Assembly (NCBI GenBank): GCA_022457155.1 | Contig: JAJGOT010000352.1 | Location: 186,001-250,000 of the forward strand | Source: Cladopsammia gracilis | Lineage: Eukaryota; Cnidaria; Anthozoa; Scleractinia; Dendrophylliidae | Direction: 5' to 3' | Length of the DNA: 64,000 nt | Shown here: in pieces, positions 1-13,500 of the stretch | Numbering within the stretch: position 1 is the first letter of the stretch | How the letters are laid out: each line of letters begins with the position of its first letter | The notes under the pieces: model-generated | Told to the model about the DNA's origin: nothing | The model's input: only the letters and a program-made list of their open reading frames with translations | The model's database searches: none | Program-made: the position numbers and the translations under genes

Positions 1-1547
1 AATGTGCAGTTCCAGAAAATATCCATACTCCCCCCATGGATGTTTTTTTTTTTGTTTAGCACCCCCCGTCCCCCCAGGAAATTCCAGTTTAGCTTCATAC
101 ATTGCCTCTAAAATGTTGGCTTTTAAGACCCCCATCCCCCTAGGAATTTCCAATGACCTTCCATGGGGTGGGTATGGATTTTTTCTGGAACTACACAATA
201 ATTATAATTACAAAAAGTAACCCCCAATCTGAAATGTTACACGACACTGTCTTCTTCAAGGTATTACAAGTCATGGTTTAATGTGGTAGCTTTACTGTGC
301 TTTTCACTAACACTCTTACTCTAAAGTTGAAAACTCAATCAACAGTTTCATTTTTCACTGACACAAATATAATTATATTAGCAGATGTCTCTGGAAACAA
401 AGGTGCTTTGTTCGTGGGTTGCGATTGGTGGATTTTGATCCATTTCACCAGTTTCTGTTTTCAGGGGTTTAATGTTTGTTGCCATACATGTAATTATGAT
501 TGATGGCAGTGTAAAATGTGGGGTTGTCAAAAAGACTTTCAGTAGACGGAGAATCTAAGAAAGTAGATGGCACTGGGGGATACTTTCCCTCCTTTTTCCT
601 CTATTTTTTTCGCTTTTGGCCGCAAATTGTAGTTGGCGAAACTATAAAAATAGCCGGCGATATTGCCGGTCACCAGCCTTTTAGATAACCCTGAAAGTGT
701 AATTATTAATTAAATTTTGAACTTCGGAGTTTGTGTTTTCAGATATGTTTAAAAGTAGCCACATTTATTTGAGGTCTGTCCCCTTTGAATTGAAAGGTGC
801 AGTAAAATAAAATACACTAGACATTAAATGCTACAAACACTGTACAGCCCTTGATAGTATCTACAGCTAAACCTCCTTAATATGGACAACAAAGGATGAA
901 TCAGGGGTGCTTACCATTTAGCCATAATTTCCCAAAAATTCGAGTTGGAAAGAGAATGGTAAGGTCATTTTTCGGAAATTCCATCATTCCGAAATTTGTG
1001 GAATAGCGTCTGACAGAGGTATTCCTCTTTTACCGTTAAAATGGAAAGGAACTTTCGAAAATTTCTTACAGTTGTACCATTTGATCTTGGTTCCAGTCTT
1101 ATAACAACAGAAAAAGAAATTCTAAATGGTAAGCGGCATCTCTTTCGGTTGTTGAGTGAGGTGCAGGATTGCAGAAAATTGGTAATTTGTTCTTTTCAAT
1201 TCTTTTTAAAAGGAGGCATTGAGACAATGAGCTCTATTCTTATTCAATGAGATGCAAATCAGTATATTCCAATTTTCAGCAATATCCCACACTTTTACAG
1301 TGGCTGTTTCAGTTGGAATGCTGATTTTACAGAAACTCTTACCATTATTTTTCCAGTTGGGATGACTGACTCAGTACTTCTTTGGCTCGGGTTTCACTCA
1401 TTGGGAAAAACCAGAGCCGAAAAAAATGTGGATTCTTTTGCTTGTCACACATATGGTAAACAACTGAGATGCCATTTGCCATTTGCTATTTTGTTAAGTG
1501 TTTTTTTTAATACATTTTACAAAAATCTCAATAAATTTAAGTTTGTT
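1..1547. other. Intergenic DNA downstream of NUF2
   Basis: No coding exon that I can support lies here. The first 200 bases are a foldback element (listed separately). The segment near 900-1400 contains the words GGGGTGCTTACCATTTA and AAATGGTAAG, which recur near 13.2-13.4 kb (TAAATGGTAAGCACCCC), so it probably belongs to a dispersed repeat. Short open frames here lack splice context and family resemblance. Confidence 0.5.
4..196. repeat. Foldback (MITE-like) element
   Basis: The left end reads GTGCAGTTCCAGAAAA followed by ATCCATAC, and the right end is its inverted copy (TATGGATTTTTTCTGGAACTACAC). The arms are about 35 bases with a few mismatches, and the centre is C- and T-rich. The structure is typical of a short non-autonomous DNA transposon. 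No target-site duplication can be called because the element abuts the window edge. Confidence 0.6.
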
Positions 1548-4500
1548 TTAATATTTTTTGTTAGTGGCAGTCATCACTTTTTCCCAGCCTCTATTGAGAC
1601 CTTGATGGTAGCTCTCGATCTGAAAATAAAACAGAATGACTATCATGTTGAGTTTTACAAGGGTTGTACAAGAAGCTGCCTTTCATTGCCTACATGTGCA
1701 TTGCCTCACAGTTGCTTAAAATTCCACTACAAGCATAACGTGAAAAAAAATTGCAATCAGCACAGCTGCCATCTAGTTTGATGAAAATTGCTCCACAAAG
1801 AAGGTAGCTGGTCATAAAATTATTTTGTTAGTACCATTTGTCTTTTAGTACTTATCAAACTTTGAGAGCCGGTCATCTATGAGTTGTATTTGCCGGCCAT
1901 AACGGCCAGGTGTCGGCTGCTAATATTGACAGCCGTGAAGCATTATGGGTCACGAATGCTTGAAATTGCATTGATTTCAGAGCCTCTAGATTTTGAATTT
2001 TGAAACTGCAGCGATTTTATGAAACTTTCAAAGGTTTCCTACTCATCAAGACATCATTAATTTCCCTTGAATGCCTGTTATTCTGCTGGAGTTCACAAAC
2101 CAATATAATTTAGATAAATGGCAAATTAACAAAGTTAACCACCACGAGCTTAGCAGACGCTTCCAGTCAGTGGTCAAACTTTACTGCCGGCTCACATGGA
2201 ATGTTGCAGCTTCGTCTTAGCTAGGATCTGCAAGTTTTTCCGAGCGGTTTTGTAGTGGTTTTTGTAGCGGTTTTTGTTAGTGGTTTTGTAGCGGTTGTCT
2301 TCAGCGTTCCCCCAACCCACCCCACCCTCTATTTTTTCCTTCCACTGGTTCAATCAGTGTGATGGGTGCCTGGAATGGGGTCTCATGGCTGGGTTGAGGG
2401 GATTTGCCAGCCATAGGGGCAGTACATGTATTTTATCTAGGGGCTGGCTGGCCACAGTGGAAGCCCCTGGATACCCCAGGCACCCACCTTCCATTTAAGC
2501 AAGGCAGTTGGTTAATTATACCAATGAGGAATCCATTGGCAGTGAAGCCACAAAAATCAACTAGTCAACAATAATTGTTGTACAATGTACCTGTCCTAGC
2601 AGCTGTTGATATGCTGTATGTAACTTTTCCATTTCCTCTTCATGTAAACCGTCCTCCTCCTTTATCTGAGTGTATAAAGTACAATTATGTAGTCCAAAAT
2701 AATTTAAAAAAATAACTATCAAAATGTTACTTAGTAAAGGAGATAATGTACATGTCTCCAATTTTTAAAAGCCAAATGTATAGATTGTTGAAAAGAAACC
2801 TAACAATAATAGTTCAGTCTACTGATATTGTACAAAATTGTACCTTATGTACAATACCAGTATTCTGTTTAAGGTGATTCCTCAGAAATAAAAGTTGTCG
2901 AACGATTTTTTTTAAATTTTCCCTAACAGCTCCCTACCATAAGTTGTTTCGAAAAATTCAATAAAAAAGATAGGTCACCATGCTAGGTAAAGAGATATGA
3001 TGGACCAATGTTGCCCCATTTATGCCTATAGCAATACCGATCACGCACGTCATTATTTGATCGGTTCATGTTTCTTTTCCCGGTAACCCGTGAAAGCAAA
3101 GTTTACAATTCTTCAAAAAAACTTGATAGGTTAAGGTCTCCACCATATGGGAACACTTTAAAATAAAATTTATGAAAAAGTCACACAACTTCAAATGACA
3201 CGGACTCAAAACGTTCCTCGCGTCCATGTTTTCAAGGTCAACAATTTGCTCCCACGAGTAACTGATTTGAGAACGTTTTTAGCGATATCTTTTTTTCCTG
3301 TCGAGGAATTTTTTTTTAACTTTGTTAACTTAAAAAGCATTAATTTAACATCAAAATGATGCAATAAAAAATATAGGTCACCATGCTCGTTAGAGAGAAA
3401 AAGGCAGTCGTATTTTCTAACGAGCTTGCGGGCCTTTGATAAAAAACATTCCATCCTCCGAAATGTGCGCGCGCTCATTTTGCTCAACCGTGCACGCTCA
3501 TTGCTTATAAATTATGGTAATTCTCCTTTTGAAAAATACTCGTAAGAAAATTAAATTTCCAGCTGCGTGTTTTAAAAACCGTTCACTAAAAAGAGTGTTG
3601 TTATCAACTGGCTGCCATGAAAGGACTATTACGTGTGTTATGCGCAGTACAGGATGCGCAGTGCAATACTGAGGAATCACCTTAAGCATCAAAAGAAAGA
3701 TTTACACATACATCTGTAAAGTGAATTCTTAAGGTGGCTCATAACAGTTTATATAATTTCCAGTATGGATCAATACAACCACTCTTTATCAATTGTTGAA
3801 CAAGTTACAGTGGTCATTGTCATGACGTAACAGGTTACCATAGTAACAGTAAAAAAAGGGCATAAAGTTTTGGTCTTGCTGGAAGTTACATTTCTGATGC
3901 TGACGTTTTTTAAACTTTTCTTTTAAAAACTCCAGTTCCTTTCTATTTTTTTCTGAGAATAACCTCGGATGACGTTGTATGTGTACATTGTAGATCAGAA
4001 TAAAGCAGAACAAAGAGCAAAGCATACCGTCTTTGATAGTTTGATTATTTGGTTGTTCAGTTGCTCCAAGTGATTTTCTTTCTCTGCTATCTTTTGTTCT
4101 AAATATGCTTGTTCCCTTAAACAAACAATAATTATAATCATTTTGATGTTAAGACACTCTTGTGTCACGGCATTGTTTTATGTCTGTGTGGCTGGCACTA
4201 GATAATGGTAAAGAAAGGAGGGACTATTTCCTCTCGCTCTCTCCACATCCTTCAAAAGTCGCACACGGGCCACGATGGCCCACACGGCCGGAGCTTAACC
4301 CGGTTTCCATAGCATGAAGCAACTAGGAATATTGCTACTCCCCCCTGGATGGGATGCTAGTCCATCACAGGGTTACCCCCAGCATTTTGTCGCCGGTACC
4401 CATTTGTACACCTGGGTGGAGAAAGACAGTGTAAGGAAACACAACACGACGGCAGAGACCAGGCTCAAACCACCGACCTTCAGGTTGAAAGTCCGACGCG

Positions 4501-7500
4501 CTAACCACTAGACCACCGTGCCGCCCACCCACATCCTTCAAGCTTGCCCAGAATTCTCCTTTCCCCATCCTTTAATAGTGCCTAGCTGCCATGGAAATGT
4601 CACAAGTCATTAACAAAAAAAAAATCTGTCACATCAAATTGTTCCCAGATAAATTTCAGAAAATTCAGAAAGTTTGGTCGGTATTGGTTAAACACTTCTA
4701 AAGTTATCCCCAGCCCCAAGACTGTTCTCTAGCAGTGCCTGGGTGCCATAGGCAACTAACATTAAGTCTCCAGGTGACCAGAGAAATGTAGTTTTTCCAC
4801 ACAGCGTAACTGCTGGGCACCCTAAATGTTATAGTCAGACTCCCTTTGGGCTCCCTATTGATAACTCTTAGAGAACAACCTTGCTTCGTCTGAATAGGGT
4901 TAAATTTCAGGTCTTAAGAAAGGGGGCAAGAAGTTGAAGTTGCATACCTTAGTAATTGATCACTTGCATCATGTGTGGCAGCAACCTTTTTGTCATGTTG
5001 TCGCATCAGCCGGGACAATTTCTCCTGTTTTGACGCTTGCTGTCGGCGGAGTTGCTAAAAATAACAAAAATTGATACAGCTCAGTTAATTAAGTGCTCTG
5101 TTGTGATAGGAGACTACAGGAATGGGAGAGCAAAAATGATAGATACAGTATTAATGCATTCAATGCTTCACTTAAAACTACCTAGATAAAAAATTATCTA
5201 GATGGAAACAATAATGGTAAGTGGGGAAACCTTAATCAATTCTTCAATGAGTATTTTATGCTGGTTTGGAGGTTTTATTAAGTGATGAATACAGCTCATG
5301 TAAAATTATATAATTATAACATGAATGAGATGATGAAAATAATCTTTGGAGTAATGAATGCAACAAATTATGATTATTGTGATTAATAAATCTGAGGCTA
5401 TGGACAGGTTTTTTGAACTTGAGAACTTGATGTTGCCAGTACAATGCTCTATCATCTGAGCTACACTCATCTCGAAACTCAAAGCACTCAACTCGAAACT
5501 CGAAGTTCGAGACTGGAAACTGAAACACTTGACTCTAAACTCGAAGTTCACGACTCGAAACTCAAAGTTCGAGTCGAGTCCCTCGAGTTTCAAGTGACTG
5601 TCAACTTACATTTGACTGGTACTGAACATGTATAATTGAGTACAGTATACATCTGTAAATTCGCACAGAGCTGTCATTAGCTCTACAATCAGTCATGCAT
5701 TGTAAACTGAAGATGGCAGGTCCCATGGTTGTTGTCCTTATAAAGTCATTTTTAAATTAGTGCTGCAGTTGCCAGTCATAGTAGCCAGCTGCCTGCTGCT
5801 TATTACAGGCCTGAGCAACAGTGTATGAAACTGCTGCTTATGACAGGCCTGAGCAACAATGTATGAAACTGACCACTTCTAACATGCGAGTCATTCACTG
5901 ATTGGTAAAGATATTGTATTTTACTGCTTTAGAGTGATATCATACACACTGAATTGAAGAAAACCTGGTCACAGGTATTATATGGTGTAAAAAATAAGAA
6001 ATGCACCCATTCAGCATTCTGGAAATGAATACCTCTGTCTTGGCTGTCATGTCTCTGAGCACCTCTTTCTGGCTGATGTTTTTATCTTGGAGCTCTTCAA
6101 GCTTAGCAGTCTCCACGCTGTAGAGGAAATGCATAAAAAACGTTATCTTCCTTTACTGTAATATGAGTGACATTGGTGTACAGGTCTGGTGTTGACAAGT
6201 GAAATTTGCCAGAGGTGTGATAATCTGCTGCTACATTAAAAAAAGTGGCATTTGATTCTACATGCAGTCTAAAAGTTAACATTTACCGCAGTTTATCCAT
6301 GTCAATCGCTATTCCAGTAATCATTTTTAATGCTGTTTGGGCATCCTGTCCAACATGAAGGAGGAAAAACAATATGAGACAGAACAGAATTAGAAATGAT
6401 ATTGGGGGGGGGGGGGGGGGTAGTTTGGGCCATAGGAAAAAAAAAGGGGGAAAAAGGTGAATAGGCATAAAGGACAATAAAGAAGTGTGGAGAGGACACT
6501 GCACTGGGGATGGCTAGGAGTACACTTCAGATGGGTGAAGCACCCTAGGGATTGGGGGAAGGGACTACACTTGGGAAGGATGGGGGACCCTAGGGATTGG
6601 GAAAGGGGACTACACTTGGGATGATTGGAGCATCCTAGGGATTGGGGAAGGGGACTACACTTGGGAAGGAGGGGGATCCTGGTGAATTAGAAAGGCCCTT
6701 ACACTTGGGATCAGGGGAGGGGACTACACCTGGGATGGGTGGAGCACCCTAGGGATTGAAGAAGGACTCTACACCTGGGATGCATTGGTGGAGCACCCTA
6801 GGGATTGGAGAAGGGCTCTACACTTGGGATGGGTGGAGCACCCTAGGGATTGGAGAAGGACTCTACACCTTGGATGGGTGGAGCACCCTAGGGATTGGAG
6901 AAGGACTCTACACTTGGGATGGGTGGAGCACCCTAGGGATTGGAGAAGGACTCTACACCTGGGATGGGTGGAGCACCCTAGGGATTGGGAAAGGGCTCTA
7001 CACTTGGGATGGGTGGAGCACCCTAGAGATTGGAGAAGGACTCTACACTTGGGATGGGTGGAGCACCCTAGGGATTGGAGAAGGACTCTACACCTGGGAT
7101 GGGTGGAGCAACCTAGGGATTGGAGAAGAACTCTACACTTGGGATGGGTGGAGTACCCTAGGGATTGGAGAAGGACTCTACACTTGGGATGGGTGGAGCA
7201 CCCTAGGGATTGGGGAAGGTGGAGCACCCTAGGGATTGGGGAAGGGCTCTACACCTGGGATGCATTGGTGGAGCACCCTAGGGATTGGAGAAGGGCTCTA
7301 CACTTCGGATGGGTGGAGCACCCTAGGGATTGGGGCAAGGCTCTACACCTAGGATGGGTGGAGCACCCTAGGGATTGAAGAAGGGCTCTACACTTGGGAT
7401 GGGTGGAGCAACCTAGGGATTGGGGCAGGGCTCTACAACTGGGATGGGTGGAGCACCCTAGGGATTGGGGCAGGACTCTACACTTGGGATGGGTGGAGCA

Positions 7501-10500
7501 CCCTAGGGATTGGGGATGAACTACACTTTGGAAGGGAGGAGGTATACTGTACACACCTCAGAAAATTGTAATATGCTATCCTGTTGAGCACAGAGCTCTT
7601 GTAGTCTGGCACTTCTCTCATCTCTGGCTTCCCTGACTGATTGCACGGCACTTTTCAAGCGAGCTAGTTCCTGACAAAACACAGCATGAATTATAATAAA
7701 TTCAATTAATTTAATTTCTCAGTCAGGTCTCATAACTTCAGTACTTACCCCTTTAAATCTGTCAGGAGACTGTACAATTTTGGACTTAAGACATTCACAG
7801 TCCTGCTTTAGCCCAGCTAAATTCGCTTTTATCTTAGCCTGGAAACAATAAATTAAACAAAAGGTCACTGCTTGCTAAATCCCTTCATTTTCAAAATTAA
7901 TGTAATCTAGTAAAAGAAATAGTCACCTTTTTTGAACTGAGTTCTGCATTGGAAGTCTTAAGTTCTTGAATGGTTTTCATTTCTGCAGCCTGCAAAAAAA
8001 ATCATAAGTCATTTATGTGAAGAGCTGCCATGTTGAATCAGTATCATCTCAATTATTTTGATTTCCAGAAAATTAACTCAACTGATCCAAAATTAATTAA
8101 AATAAATTATACATGTAACTATATGAATTTTTTTGTATTATCAAAATATTGTACTTATAGTGTTAGGATATATACAGTTCAAGTAAACAGATTTTAATAA
8201 TAATGTCCCAGGAACATCACATGTTGTACTAACATTTTACATCAAAATGTGTCTGAATAAAAATAAACAGCTACTGAAAACATTAGTCTCCCAAAGAGAT
8301 AATTATTTCATTTAAAATGTCATCGAACAAAGGAAGCAATTTGTAAACATCATTTGAACTGGTCCTTATCATTTTTTTTTTTGCTTTAAGGATCAGTTTG
8401 CTGTTTATTTTGTATTAATTATTGTATACTTGCCTGTTGTTTGTTGAGCTCGCTCACGCCAATCTGTAGTTCTTGAACCTCCTCTTCAAGCTATTAAGGC
8501 AAAGGAACCACAAGCAACATGCAGTTGAGAGAAAAAGAAGATCATACAGTGCCTTGAACTGCCAACTGCAAGGCATCACCCTTATCAGCCTTGACCAGAA
8601 ACTATTGCAGTTTTGGTGGCTATTGGTTTCATGAACTACATGTACTGCACATTATTTTAAAGGGAACATGATATCACATACGTACGTGTTCGCAGTCAAC
8701 TCTCTCAAAATGTCGACACCCCCATAAAGCAGACACCTCTAGCTAAGGTGGACATCAGTGCTTGCCTGGTTCTGACTGTACATCTGTACTTCACTGGTTT
8801 GCCTGATAACTACGTAAACACTGTACACGTAAACTCCCTTAGTGCATGGACACAGACAGCTAAGGCTGCGGTCCTGAGGGTGTCTGGCTTAGAGAGAGTT
8901 TACTGCAGTTGTTTCACATAATCTACTTGTAGACTGTATATTTATTATGTACCTTCTGAACTTGCTGTTCCTCCTTAGCTCTTTTTTCTCTGAATCAAAA
9001 TAATATTCATGAGTATTACACAATGCCAAACAAATTACCTGCCAGACATGTAAAAGTGATAATTATTTAAGGAAAGGCTAGACCCTTAATTAATTTGTCT
9101 CAGATTATGATAATAAATCAAGGACAAAGGAAAATACAAAATTAAACTGGTTTGACAATTTTTAAACCACAGAAAAATTTGAACAACAACATGTACAAGC
9201 TTTGACATAATTATATGATGTACACAGTCGTGTACATGTAAAGTCACTGGAGTCATCTTACAAGAGATTCAACACTTATGTTGTATGTTACTTTTGTACA
9301 GTGTAAATAAGAAACATGTCAAATATCATCAAACTTACTTCAGTTCCAATATTTTTCTCTGAAGTTCTTTATTTTGTTCGAGTAAGAGTTCCCTTTGTTG
9401 AACAGCTGCATCCTTTTATAATTATCATGGATAAAAAAAGTGGGAATCACATTGTATTAATAATAATTATTTATGTATAATTATTAAGTACCAACCGTAC
9501 TATACATGTATATGAGAGAAAAAAAAAACATACTGTATTTCCTTTAGTAATATTTGATAACTGATGAGCTTCAAAAGGGGGTGCTACACTGCATATATAA
9601 GAGGGGATTTATTTTGAGGTCGTTTTTACTTAAATTACTCAAAAGGGGATTTATTAGGGGAGGTGGGTTATAATTATTTTGATAAGTAAGGGATCCACTG
9701 CATGCAGCTATTCCAAGAAATATTATATACATGTAGTTCAATTATTTCTTTTTTTCTGTAGGTAAATGTACAACTGTATTATTACAAAGAATAATGCTCA
9801 AGAACTGACATATTAAAGTGCACATGAAGTGAAATTTCACTACCGTCTTGTTTTAGGGTTTTATGCCGTTTAAATACACATGTACACTGTATCACCTTTA
9901 TTTCATTTTCAGTTGTTTTCCTCTTTTGCATGAAGAGGATCCACCAATTTTAGCGGTTTGAAATTTGAAATTTGAAATTTGCGACATTTTGAGCGCAGCC
10001 AAAAAGGTACAAACAATGTATCTGTGACGTCATTCATGTGTTCGATCACAACAAAACCTGGCGGAGAAGGGGACAAACCCAGGGCTAAAATATGCGTCGC
10101 ATATTTAATCGAAAGAATCCTTCCACAAGTTGCCAAAACTCCACAGTAAAACAAGTGACGTGCTCAGTTGTTAACACACTAACAATGTCACTAGAACCCA
10201 GGTCCTTGTCTAATATGCCCAACTTGCATTGCTTGTTAAAATGTGTTCCCGTCACTTCAAGTGACTTATTTACAGTACCGCTCAAATGTACATGCACATG
10301 TAAGTTACCACCGTCTTGCGAGACGCGTCTCGTTTCTCTTGAGACCCGTCTCGTTTCTCGCGAGACGCGTCTCGTTTCTCTTAAGACCCACCTTGTTTCT
10401 CTTGAGACGCGTCTCGTTGCTCGCGAGACGTGTCTCATTTCTTCCGAGTGCACTGGAAGTACCGTACAATCGCTTCCAGTTCTGGTTTATTCGACACTGT

Positions 10501-13500
10501 TGTGCATGAACATACTATATGAAGGCTTGTTTTGCATATTGTATCATAAGTTGATTGGCGTGGGTATCGTACGTAGGATTTTCATTCATGAACAAAGCCT
10601 ATTTTTTTAAATTCTAAAGCGTTTCTAAAGAAAATGGCCATTTTTTGTAATTCTTAAAACACCTACATGTATTTTCAGATTATCGAAAAAAAAATACATG
10701 TAGTAGTGAAATTTCACTTCATGTGCACTTTAAGATCCAGCAACTTTGTTGCTAAAAGTTAATTATTGGCCATTATTTTTAAATACTAGTACACTGTACA
10801 CAACATGTACATGACACTAGACAATTCACAAGGGTGCACTCAGTTCACCTGCTACCACATACATACATGTACTGATACAGTGTAACATTATCATGTACCT
10901 CAAAAGATTAATATAGAGACAGGCAATTAAATACAGGTTTACATGTACAGTGTACTGTGTTAGGAGTTGCAGTTATAACAAGAAATGATACAAGTATATG
11001 AACATGGAATCTTACCACTTCAGCTAATGCGTTATCATAAACATGCTGCCGCGAGCCCCTGAATTTTGTGAAGTTAACAATAGCACTGCAGAGGAATAAA
11101 ATTAAATATTAAATTAATTAATGCAAAGTTTTATTTGCGTATGCATGTAAGTTAATTTATTATTATTATACTGATACATGTATGCTGTAATAATTATTGT
11201 CCTTCAACCTACTAGTGTACTATAGTAACAGGTCTGCAATCAGACCATATTAATTTAATTTTTTCTTTGTAGCATGTTTATACATGCGACTGCATCACAT
11301 GTTCTTATCAGTAACATGTAACACCCTCTTGTCCATCAAAGAACTTTAAATTAATGAGTAGACTTTATTAACAACAGTAGTTAAAGCTCTTCTTGACACT
11401 ACATGTACACTTGTAAGTGACCAGCTTCCCTCAGAGACCACCCTTACCTTTACATTTGTACATGTACATTCTTTCTCAGTAGTAAAAGTAAATCTCTATT
11501 TAAATTAAAAGCCCCCATAAGCAACCACTACATGTACAACAAGTGACTGCCACCACCTTTGAAATTAACAGACTTAAGGCTTTTTCACTGTGTTTAAGCT
11601 GCTCTTGTATTTAAAAAAGTTGGTTGAAAAATGTTGTAATGTCATGTACATGTGTGCATGTAACGTAAATCCTCTAAGCCCTCTCCCCTTCTGAAATAAC
11701 CCCCCCCCCTTTTTTGGAGCAAGACAGTTATTACATCCTCCGTTTTCCTTCACAACCACAACAATAAACGACAGACTGTATTTAATACCGGACGGTACAT
11801 CTTTTTCCTGTACCAATAAAAATGAACAAAATCCCAAGATTGTCACTTACAGCTGTGTACATGAAGTTACTTACCTATCTCATTGATGCTCTGTGCCCTT
11901 AAGCAATATACAATGTATGTATGGTATAGTAAGTGAGACGGTGCAGTGAGTCTTACCTTATTAAATATAAAGTACGCTTTGGTTCTGAAAGCAAAAGAAA
12001 TATTTGAAAGGTATTAACTGCTATCATTGACCATGATATTTTTTTCAGTACATACACAGGGGTTTCAATAAAATTTGAAGTAGGCTGCGCGTTTAGGTAG
12101 AGTAGCCGACTGTATCAACTAGTTTTAAAAGAATTTTTCTGATATTTCTTCAGTTTGGTCGGAAAAATAGTTGACTTCTTCAGGCAAAGAAGCCAACGGT
12201 TTTCGTCAGCCGTCGGTGCTTATTGAAAGCCCTGCATACATGTAGATAAATTCACAAACTGTGGCAAACATTATTAAAGGCATTTATTTAAATAATGCAA
12301 ATTAAATATTTATTATTAATACTAGATGGTTCAACTTACTTGGATTAACTATGTCCATTATGTTGAAATTTTCCACTCCACAAGCCACTCCAAATCTATG
12401 CCTGAAAAAAAAGGTGTCAACAAAACCTGGATCGGATCGGATCATTACCCCTGTGACTCACTAAATGACGAAAGGTTAGGGATAGGGTTACAGGGGTTGA
12501 TCCGATCCGATCCAGGTTTAATGTCAACGGCCCTGAAAAAAATTAATAATTAATGCGTGTCAGGTTATTAAGACAGAATGTTTGTCCATGATATACAGTA
12601 CATGTGATCTACAGTGTTAGCTTTCAGGAGGTTCAGGGACAGAAGATTAATGTATGAACTGATATGTGTACAGGGGTGCTTAATACACCATGTACCATTT
12701 GCAAGAAAAAATAAACAGTTGGAATAACAATTGAATAATGGTAAGGGTTTCTCCAAAATCTGTGGACTTGAGGTGTGGTGGCCTCATGGTTAGCGCATCG
12801 GACTTTCAACCTGAAGGTCGGTGGTTCGAGGCCTGCATGATCTCTGCCATCGTGTTGCTTCCTTAGACAAGAAACTTAGCTCCATGTTGTCTCTCTATTT
12901 GCAGGTGTATATGTAAATGGATACCAGCAACATGCAACTATAATGCTGGGGTAACCTTGCCATGGACTAGCATCCCATCCAGGGGGAAGTAGTAATAATT
13001 CTCTTATGCACTTAATGCTATAGAAACTGGGTTAAGCTCCAGCAGTTGTACAATCATGTACACTGTAAGCCACTGCATGTGCTTGTGAAGACTTTACCTA
13101 TTTCCAAAATCAGCATGCCAATTGAAACAGCAGAAATGTTGCTTTGTACCATTTACCATTTGTTTTATGTTTTATTGTTTTCCCCTTGTAATACACAAAA
13201 GATTGGAACGAAAAGAGATGGCTAAATGGTAAGAAATATTCTGGTTCATTCATACCAACCAGGATGAAAGGACTACCACAGAATGTACATTATGTGCCTC
13301 ACAATTTCCAACCGAAATTTCCAGAAAATGAACTGTTCCATTTGCTTTCAAAACGAAACAGCATTAACTATTGGGTTATTGCAGGTTAAATGGTAAGCAC
13401 CCCTGCCAAAAACAATACACTTTATTTTTAATAAATTTTGATAAAAGAAGCTTAATTTACAATCTCAGCAACCATTCGAGACAATACTAATCAATGACAT

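Noticed and set aside
4440..4535. Possible tRNA gene on the minus strand, and a similar one near 12775
   Set aside because: A and B boxes are present, but the cloverleaf is incomplete and the same body follows both copies. They are SINE heads rather than functional tRNA genes.
6756..7554. Long open frames of 100-197 codons on both strands with 15-residue repeats
   Set aside because: They are produced by the 45-bp minisatellite, whose unit is a multiple of three. They lie inside a NUF2 intron and have no start context or domain.
10085..10610. Open frames with ETRLVSL or TRRVSRE repeats
   Set aside because: They lie in the minisatellite inside the TTAA-flanked MITE.
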